This document shows positions 1-5,423 of a stretch of 21,760 nt of DNA, in pieces. The DNA lies in assembly GCA_002423285.1 (NCBI GenBank), contig DIVF01000034.1:1-21760 (forward strand). The letters are read 5' to 3'. The DNA comes from Micavibrio sp. UBA6139 (lineage in GTDB: Bacteria > Pseudomonadota > Alphaproteobacteria > Micavibrionales > Micavibrionaceae). Numbering within the stretch: the first letter of the stretch is position 1; each line of letters begins with the position of its first letter. The notes beneath the pieces were generated by a model. The model saw only the letters and a list, made by a program, of their open reading frames with translations, made no database searches and was not told where the DNA came from. The position numbers and the translations under genes were made by a program.

Positions 1-194
1 TATTCAATTGGGTCTTGGCCCTAGCGTCAGGTGAAAAAACTTAGTTGACTGGCTATTTGTGCAGGGAGGATAAGCATTTGAATTATTGAGGCTAATTTGT
101 CAACCGCCGCCATGGCGTCAAGCAAATTTGGCTGACAGTTCGTAGTGACTGTAGGGCCGTCAGTTATTTCTTACCCGCTACATGATCCAAAATA
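1..194. other. Non-coding edge downstream of hsdM
   Basis: No convincing gene. It holds a small dyad at 132-163: nested arms CTGAC/GTCAG (132-136, 159-163) and ACAGT/ACTGT (135-139, 148-152). Read on the minus strand it lies 30 bp beyond the hsdM stop. It has no following T-run, so it is at best a weak terminator or processing hairpin. A TTGACA hexamer on the minus strand near 103-108 lacks a good -10 box at normal spacing. Confidence 0.35.
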
Positions 195-1643
195 TTAAGC
201 GACTTCATCCAGTTCCTGCGCCACGGACCTGAACTGCTCCAATGCGGCTTCCAGGTTCTCGACGATTTCGGCGGCGATGATGTCTGGGGCCGGAAGGCTG
301 TCGATATCCTCTAGGCTGTCATCTTTGAGCCAGAAAATATCAAGGTTCAGTTTGTCGCGCTGTATGATTTCATCGTAAGAGAAAGAGCGGAAGCGTTCTG
401 TTTCTTTACGGCTTTTATAGCAAGTCACAAAATCATCAAGATCGCCGGGTTTCAGCGGGCTTGTTTTCAGGGTGAAGTGAATATTCGTTCTGAAATCATA
501 GATCCAGAGTTTTTTTGTCTGCACCTCTTTGGAGGCAGGCTTCTTGTTAAAGAACAGGACATTTGCCTTTACGCCAGGGCTGTACCAGATGCCTGTCGGC
601 AACCGCAGCAGAGTATGAAACTCAAACTGGTCCAGCAGACGCCGCCGAATGCCTTCACCGGCTTTCCCGGCTTCAAACAGCACGTTGTCCGGCAGGACAA
701 CGCCCGCACGGCCATTTGAATCCATAATCGTCATAATGTGCTGGAGGAAATTGAACTGTTTGTTCGATGTTGTGAATTTGAAGTCTTCACGTTCGTAATT
801 TTCACGCTCGGTTGAAACTTGTCCGTCTTCGCCGACAACCTTGTAGCTGCTCTTTTTACCGAACGGCGGGTTCGTCAGAACAACATCATAGCGGTCGTTT
901 GGCGCAGATGCCAAAGCATCGCCCTGCCTGACCGGACTGCCGCTGTTGCCAAGGCCATGCAGATACAGATTCATCGCGCACAGGCGCACGACTTCATCGA
1001 CAATATCAACGCCGTGGAAAGAATCGTGCCGCAGTTTCTTGAGCAGTTCGCGATCTTGCGTTTGCGTTTTCATATGATCATAAGCGGATAAAAGGAATCC
1101 ACCCGTACCGCAGGCAGGATCGCAGACCGTTTCCTTGACCTTGGGATTAACGCATTTCACAATCGCATCGATAACGGGACGCGGCGTGAAATATTGCCCT
1201 GCGCCGGATTTGACTTCAGAGGCGTTTTTCTCCAGTAATCCTTCATAAATTTGCCCTTTGATGTCCACGCCGATGCCGATCCATGGCCCTTCGCTGGCGA
1301 TCAGGGAAACAATCCGTTTCAGTTTTGCCGGATCGGTCAGTTTGTTCTGCGCCTTTTTGAAAATGGTCCCGATCAGGCCTTGCTCCTTCCCAAGCTCCTC
1401 TAGTGTATGCCGGTATTGCAGTTCCAGCGCGTCGCCATCCTGCTTGACCAGTTTATCCCATCTATATTTCGCGGGAATGATCGAGGCTTCTTCCAACAGC
1501 TCGCTGCGATCTTCATCCATTTTCAGGAACAGTAAATAGGTGATCTGCTCCACATAATCGCCATACGAAATACCTTGGTCACGCAAAACATGGGCGTAGT
1601 TCCAGACCTTAGAGACGAGGGATGAGTAATCTTTGGTCGCCAT
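195..1643 (-). CDS. hsdM: Type I restriction-modification DNA methyltransferase subunit (HsdM)
   Basis: N6-adenine methyltransferase subunit of a type I R-M complex. With HsdS it methylates the recognition site and so protects host DNA; with HsdR added it forms the nuclease. The N-terminal part resembles the HsdM_N helical domain. It is followed by GAGQYFTPR, the SAM-binding motif I DPACGTGGF (about residues 175-183) and the catalytic motif IV NPPF (about 258-261), the N6_Mtase signature. At 482 aa it is a normal, complete length. I chose the ATG at 1643 (MATKD) because AAAGG lies 7 bp upstream; the reading frame could start 5 codons earlier only at a TTG. The abi gene stop is 18 bp upstream, so the two are almost certainly co-transcribed. 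Unusually, hsdM is separated from hsdS and hsdR by three genes and a 450-bp gap. Confidence 0.96.
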   Translation of the reverse strand: MATKDYSSLVSKVWNYAHVLRDQGISYGDYVEQITYLLFLKMDEDRSELLEEASIIPAKYRWDKLVKQDGDALELQYRHTLEELGKEQGLIGTIFKKAQNKLTDPAKLKRIVSLIASEGPWIGIGVDIKGQIYEGLLEKNASEVKSGAGQYFTPRPVIDAIVKCVNPKVKETVCDPACGTGGFLLSAYDHMKTQTQDRELLKKLRHDSFHGVDIVDEVVRLCAMNLYLHGLGNSGSPVRQGDALASAPNDRYDVVLTNPPFGKKSSYKVVGEDGQVSTERENYEREDFKFTTSNKQFNFLQHIMTIMDSNGRAGVVLPDNVLFEAGKAGEGIRRRLLDQFEFHTLLRLPTGIWYSPGVKANVLFFNKKPASKEVQTKKLWIYDFRTNIHFTLKTSPLKPGDLDDFVTCYKSRKETERFRSFSYDEIIQRDKLNLDIFWLKDDSLEDIDSLPAPDIIAAEIVENLEAALEQFRSVAQELDEVA

Positions 1644-1661
1644 CTTTATACCTTTCAAACT

Positions 1662-2558
1662 TTATTGCCAGACCGGGCGCGCGTCCCAACCCGTCGGGAA
1701 TCCCATATCCGCCAGCCATCTGCCGTTATTGCCCAGCAGCGTTTTCAACCTGTCGCGCCAGTGATGCCCCGGCGACACCCTGTCCATCAGATACAGCAGG
1801 ATCACGAGCGTATTGTAAAGCGCATGGCTTTGAATAAATTGTCCCGCCAAGACAGAAGGCTTGTTTATTGTCGCTTGCGGCGGCACGCGGCTGAAATCCC
1901 GGTTCCACAGCCGGGAATGATGGGCGCAGACATTCCGCACCACCGACAGATGATGCAACCATGATGCCAGAACGGATTCGTCAAGACCGTAAACATTGGC
2001 GATCAAAGACCGCGTATTCATGGGTTTCAGGTTGGCGTACCAACGGGATAAAAGACCCAGCGACATGACTTCGCACACAGCCCAGATGGGCGGCAGGGAT
2101 TCAGAGTATGTCGCCGTCAGATGCTGGATGAATATTTCATCGGCCCGGTCTACCTCTTTGGTCAGATCGTCTATGTTTTTCTGCCAGTGAAACCGCTTGA
2201 CGGCCAGACGATCATCCAGATGGGCATGCGCGCCATGCAGATGCCCCACGCGGAACGCCCATTGGGCGCGGGCGGAAACCTCGATGCGTTCGATGGCATC
2301 CAGCAGCAGAAGCCGTAATTCCCGGTCAAAGGTGTAAAGTTTCAAAACATCGTCAAATGCCGTTCCGGCCTTGAATTGATGCGTACCGTGGTTGTCCTCG
2401 AACGGCAGCCAGTACGCGCCGAGTCGGTAATAATTGATATGCTGAAGGTGAAATTTCGCCGCGTCTTCATCGGCAACTGTCATGCCACGGGAGCGAAGCT
2501 TTGCGACCTGTTGTGCATAGGTGGTGGCGGGCTTGTTATAGGGGCGCTTAGGAGGCAT
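1662..2558 (-). CDS. Abi_2 (AbiD/AbiF-like) HEPN abortive-infection protein
   Basis: 298-aa soluble protein of the Abi_2 family, phage-resistance proteins named for lactococcal AbiD/AbiF and built on a HEPN helical fold. Seen: the N-terminal signature around INYYRLGAYWLPF (about 41-53), FDRELRLLLLDAIERIEVSAR-type helix (about 78-97), and near the C-terminus RNVCAHHSRLWNR (about 208-220). That last segment fits the HEPN RNase motif R-x4-H (Arg208, His213). HEPN members usually cut RNA, so the inferred role is a growth-arresting RNase released on infection. The start is set at ATG 2558 because TGGAGGT sits 5 bp upstream; the longer frame to 2612 lacks such a site. It directly precedes hsdM in the same transcript. 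HEPN anticodon nucleases (PrrC, RloC) are known inside type I R-M loci; this is a different HEPN family in a comparable position. Confidence 0.88.
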   Translation of the reverse strand: MPPKRPYNKPATTYAQQVAKLRSRGMTVADEDAAKFHLQHINYYRLGAYWLPFEDNHGTHQFKAGTAFDDVLKLYTFDRELRLLLLDAIERIEVSARAQWAFRVGHLHGAHAHLDDRLAVKRFHWQKNIDDLTKEVDRADEIFIQHLTATYSESLPPIWAVCEVMSLGLLSRWYANLKPMNTRSLIANVYGLDESVLASWLHHLSVVRNVCAHHSRLWNRDFSRVPPQATINKPSVLAGQFIQSHALYNTLVILLYLMDRVSPGHHWRDRLKTLLGNNGRWLADMGFPTGWDARPVWQ

Positions 2559-2638
2559 AGCGGACCTCCAGAAAAAAATGACCCGCCGGTTTGAGGATAC
2601 GCTTGCGCGCATAGCCTTGGCGGGTTCTATTACCTCTT

Positions 2639-2666
2639 AATATAACGCCAGAACCCTTAATGGCAA
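2639..2666 (-). promoter_or_regulatory. Putative sigma70-type promoter for abi-hsdM
   Basis: On the minus strand a TTGCCA -35 (2661-2666) and TATATT -10 (2639-2644) are separated by 16 bp. Each hexamer matches the consensus at 5 of 6 positions. It lies 80 bp before the abi start, and would let abi-hsdM be expressed independently of the upstream hsdRS transcript. Confidence 0.5.
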
Positions 2667-2721
2667 GTAAAAATGAGGATTCCGGCCATTTCAGGTTCAA
2701 ATCCATGCAGGGCGCAGGCCG

Positions 2722-2746
2722 AGTTATTCGAGATTCTCGAATAACT
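2722..2746. promoter_or_regulatory. 25-bp dyad, candidate operator of abi-hsdM
   Basis: Perfect inverted repeat: arm AGTTATTCGAGA (2722-2733), one central base (2734), arm TCTCGAATAACT (2735-2746). Twelve-base arms around a single base cannot make a good RNA hairpin without opening the centre, so a dimeric DNA-binding protein is the more likely reader. It lies 56 bp upstream of the putative -35 of abi-hsdM. Candidate readers encoded in the locus are the XRE-peptidase and the winged-helix protein. Confidence 0.55.
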
Positions 2747-2951
2747 GAAGGGCCACACCCGGATGCATATATGTTGTTTCTCATCACCCTCAAACTCGCC
2801 AATTAACTCCGGAACTTAACGTTTTATTAAGTCTAAATCCTTATAAAATATACAGAAACTCATGATTAGCTGGACAGGTCCAGGGCATCATGGTATCAAG
2901 AAAATGCACAGCGGCGCACCGGTATGGACCCTAATGCGCCGCTGCTCCTTA

Positions 2952-2991
2952 CCCCTTTTGGAAGGGGGCAGGCAGTCCCCGGCCAGGGACT
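2952..2991 (-). terminator. Tandem hairpins after the winged-helix gene
   Basis: Two inverted repeats: CCCCTT/AAGGGG (2952-2957, 2962-2967, 4-nt loop) and AGTCCC/GGGACT (2974-2979, 2986-2991, 6-nt loop). They lie 20-60 bp past the stop of the minus-strand winged-helix gene. No T-tract follows either, so intrinsic termination is doubtful; they may only slow or stabilise the transcript. Confidence 0.35.
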
Positions 2992-3011
2992 ATCCGAGAG
3001 AGACTCTGGGA

Positions 3012-3470
3012 TCAGAACGGGATTTCTTCTTCCAGATCAATCTCTTGCTCGAATTCTTTTGGAGCGTCTGACGCCGTTGCGTTGGGCGCTTCGCTTTTTG
3101 GTACCGGCGTCTTTGCAAGCTGCCAGATTTTATTGTCTAGGATCAGGGTGCCATCTTCCTTGAGGCGCGACAGCTGCGGCGAAAGGCTGGGGCGCGCTAT
3201 TTCCTTGCCGTATTGCGCTTTAATACTCTCTATGATTTCCTGTGCTTCGGCCCCCTGGGGCTTCGGAGTCAGAACGCTGACTATCATGTCCTTGATCGTA
3301 ATTCTGCCGCGCGTCCGCACAGAAGACTCCGCGGCAGACTCTCCGCCGCCACCCGGTGTTAATGCCCCCTCGGCAGCCTGAATATCCCGCAATTCCGCCT
3401 TTAAAGCGGCGATTTGTTGCTTGATTTCGGCCTTTCGGTTGGCCATGAAGTCTTTTAGCGTTATGTTCAT
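3012..3470 (-). CDS. Coiled-coil / winged-helix protein, possible regulator of the R-M locus
   Basis: 152 aa, not assigned to a named family. Residues about 8-40 are a charged heptad-like helix (RKAEIKQQIAALKAELRDI) suited to dimerisation. A Gly/Ser/Ala linker follows (about 41-53). Residues about 56-118 look like a winged helix: TIKDMIVSVL, EIIESIKAQYG, then LSPQLSRLKEDGTLIL and NKIWQLA for the wing. The tail is acidic (EFEQEIDLEEEIPF). The layout resembles small HTH proteins that read DNA or fine-tune silencing, but function is inference. It lies 97 bp downstream of the membrane-protein gene and is preceded by an 18-bp perfect palindrome 34 bp before its start, which suggests autoregulation. 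The ribosome-binding site before ATG 3470 is weak; an internal Met (residue 9) is possible. Confidence 0.75.
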   Translation of the reverse strand: MNITLKDFMANRKAEIKQQIAALKAELRDIQAAEGALTPGGGGESAAESSVRTRGRITIKDMIVSVLTPKPQGAEAQEIIESIKAQYGKEIARPSLSPQLSRLKEDGTLILDNKIWQLAKTPVPKSEAPNATASDAPKEFEQEIDLEEEIPF

Positions 3471-3503
3471 CTAAGACTCATACCACAGCCAGATTTATCG
3501 TTC

Positions 3504-3521
3504 AATAGCAACGTTGCTATT
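3504..3521. promoter_or_regulatory. 18-bp perfect palindrome, candidate operator
   Basis: AATAGCAACGTTGCTATT, every base paired with no central gap. It lies in the 97-bp space before the winged-helix gene, 34 bp upstream of its ATG. As an RNA it would give only a 7-bp stem with an ACGT loop and no T-run on the minus strand, so a protein-binding site is more likely than a terminator. Its sequence is unlike the 25-bp dyad at 2722-2746, which suggests a different reader. Confidence 0.55.
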
Positions 3522-3567
3522 TTAAAAGACTAAATGCAACGCGTTACGTCAATTTCTGGGGGCGAGA

Positions 3568-4080
3568 CTAAGCTGGGGCTGGTTTTTCCAAAGCCTCACA
3601 AAGCCGGTCTTTCCAGTCCGCCGGAAATTTTGTTTCCTGATCGCCGAAGCTGGTTGAGATAACGCATCTTATCTTTTGGGCCTTCTTGAATGTCCCTGGT
3701 TCGTAATCACTCTGAATGGGCATTCGCACATTATATATGCTGCGCTGGGGGATGAATGTCTGCTTTAAAGGAATGACAACCCCGCAGCCCGTCATGCCGG
3801 TTTTGTTTTTAGAAATATCTTCCGCCTGGATCGCAATCTCAAAAACCTGCATCTGCGTATCCAGCATGTTTTCGAGTTTGATAATCAGGAAATTTTCTTC
3901 TGATGTATTCTTCCCATCGTCAAGAGTAATGTCGCGCGCCATCTGAATATCGCGTATGCAAAAGCGCGGTGTCTTACGAACGGTTAGCCACAGGGATATG
4001 ATGACGGCGCCGACTGTCCCGATAGCGGTGAAGCCGTCAAGAACCAGGCTGATGATCTGATGTGCGGTTGGGTCTATCAT
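3568..4080 (-). CDS. Small protein with one N-terminal membrane segment, R-M locus-associated
   Basis: 170 aa, family not recognised. One hydrophobic segment at about residues 8-32 (IISLVLDGFTAIGTVGAVII) is followed by a basic RKTPRF, predicting an anchored protein with a C-terminal cytoplasmic domain. That domain (about 38-160) is beta-rich, with FLIIKLENMLDTQMQVFEIAI and RSIYNVRMPIQ. It has no recognised catalytic motif. The start codon overlaps the hsdS stop by four bases (ATGA), so translation is coupled to hsdS and the protein is probably made in step with the restriction complex. Similar membrane-anchored beta-domain proteins are found beside defence genes, but no function can be assigned. 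Confidence 0.78.
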   Translation of the reverse strand: MIDPTAHQIISLVLDGFTAIGTVGAVIISLWLTVRKTPRFCIRDIQMARDITLDDGKNTSEENFLIIKLENMLDTQMQVFEIAIQAEDISKNKTGMTGCGVVIPLKQTFIPQRSIYNVRMPIQSDYEPGTFKKAQKIRCVISTSFGDQETKFPADWKDRLCEALEKPAPA

Positions 4081-5423
4081 GCCGCCTTCGATTTTTTAGG
4101 TTTGTGGTCGCGGGTGGCGGTTTCGGCGACGCGGGCGGACTGGATACGGGCGAGGAGTGCGCTGGCGGGTTCATCGGCGGGGTCTTGCGGGACCAGTTTG
4201 CCGGAGAAGGCTGATTTCAGTATGGACTGGCGCAGGGTTGCGCTGCGTATCAGTTCCGCCGCGCACCAGTTTTCCAGAGCGTCAATCTGGGAAAATACAG
4301 CATTCACTTTATCAATGATTTCTTCCTGTTCCCCGATGCTGGGAACCCTGAGCGTTAGAGCCTTGATCTCATCGCTGTTAATATTATGAACGCCGCTGGT
4401 GGATCTGGCCTGCAATTCAATTTTGTTTCTTACAAAAGGCGAATGGAAAAACAGATTGAGGAATTCCGGCAGGATGATTGACTGGTTCAGGCGCAAACGA
4501 ATGAGGTAACCGGCATAGGCATATCCTACAGCGTGACTGGTAACCATTGCGGACAAGCCGACAAGCGAAACGCTGCCGTTTGAGCGGACGATCAATAAAT
4601 CACCAGCTTCCAGTCTGAGCTTTGCAAGCTCCGCTTCGGTAAAATCGGTATGTTTCAAATCGGACAGGTCGATTTTACCGCCTGCCACATTCGGAATTCT
4701 CAGAACAGGCGTTTTTGAAGGATCGAAGAAACATTTCTTGGCCGTTCCGTACCGGATGTCCGATAATAACCGACCGATATTATATTCCGGCCATAAGGTC
4801 CCATCTTTTCCGATCAATTCGCCGGTGATGGCAGCTTTGAGGACGGACTTGCGGTAGGTGGATAGTTGTTTCTGGACCTGTTTCAGCAGCGCCTCGCCCT
4901 TGTCCATATCGCTGAACAAAAGTTCGATCTTGTCGACAATTCGTTTTTGTTCGTTTAGTGGGGCAATGCTGATTGGATATTCTTTGAGCAAAGTTTGGCT
5001 AATATTAGGCTGAGCACCGCCTTGGCCCATTTCCTTTAAATTCTTTCTTGCAAATAACAAATAATAGAAAACATATCTAAAAATGTCTTGGTTGGCAGAA
5101 TTTGGTATTAATGCCGCACAGGCTTGATTGGTTGCGGCCTCAATGCCGAGCACACCAAGTTTTCCAATTGTTGCTCCATACATAGCGACAAGAAGCGTAC
5201 CAATTGGAAATATCTTTGCAGAGCTGTTGTCTACACCCTTTTGAGTAATTTTGTTTGGAGTATGTTTTATAATTCCATCTTCAAGATCACCCGTGAGAAC
5301 CCAGGAAATATCACCGCTGTGATAATCGTCCATCTTTTTTGATGGCGTACCACCACTTGTCCACTTACCAAGGTGAGCCAATGTTGCTTCAGTCCATCCA
5401 CTTGGTAGTGTAGATTTCTCCAT
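4077..5423 (-). CDS. hsdS: Type I restriction-modification specificity subunit (HsdS)
   Basis: DNA-recognition subunit that gives the methylase and nuclease their bipartite target. 448 aa is typical. It has two target-recognition domains (about 5-165 and 215-375). Each is followed by a conserved helical spacer: LNEQKRIVDKIELLFSDMD with KSVLKAAITGELI, and IGEQEEIIDKVNAVFSQID with SILKSAFSGKLVPQDP. The first domain opens with the common WTSGGTPSK...GDISWV pattern. The start is ambiguous: ATG at 5423 overlaps the hsdR stop as TGATG, while a GTG one codon earlier (5426) overlaps by four bases; I chose the ATG. It is translationally coupled to hsdR upstream and the membrane-protein gene downstream. 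The target sequence cannot be read from the protein. Confidence 0.95.
   Translation of the reverse strand: MEKSTLPSGWTEATLAHLGKWTSGGTPSKKMDDYHSGDISWVLTGDLEDGIIKHTPNKITQKGVDNSSAKIFPIGTLLVAMYGATIGKLGVLGIEAATNQACAALIPNSANQDIFRYVFYYLLFARKNLKEMGQGGAQPNISQTLLKEYPISIAPLNEQKRIVDKIELLFSDMDKGEALLKQVQKQLSTYRKSVLKAAITGELIGKDGTLWPEYNIGRLLSDIRYGTAKKCFFDPSKTPVLRIPNVAGGKIDLSDLKHTDFTEAELAKLRLEAGDLLIVRSNGSVSLVGLSAMVTSHAVGYAYAGYLIRLRLNQSIILPEFLNLFFHSPFVRNKIELQARSTSGVHNINSDEIKALTLRVPSIGEQEEIIDKVNAVFSQIDALENWCAAELIRSATLRQSILKSAFSGKLVPQDPADEPASALLARIQSARVAETATRDHKPKKSKAA

Larger units (their letters stand above)
2559..3011. other. Non-coding gap between abi and the winged-helix gene
   Basis: About 450 bp without a credible gene. 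From left to right it contains the putative abi promoter (2639-2666), the 25-bp dyad (2722-2746), a TTAA-N7-TTAA sequence (2816-2830) that matches the CtrA-box pattern, and two small GC-rich hairpins (2952-2967 and 2974-2991) just downstream of the winged-helix gene. It divides the defence locus into two transcription units. Confidence 0.6.

Noticed and set aside
2694..2710. GGTTCAAATCC, like the T-arm of a tRNA
   Set aside because: Flanking bases do not form the T-stem, and no acceptor, D or anticodon arms are nearby. With no integrase in the window, an attachment-site remnant cannot be supported.
2548..2802. 84-aa minus-strand open frame over the abi start and the 25-bp dyad
   Set aside because: It overlaps the abi start in another frame, has no ribosome-binding site and no protein-like composition, and crosses regulatory sequences.
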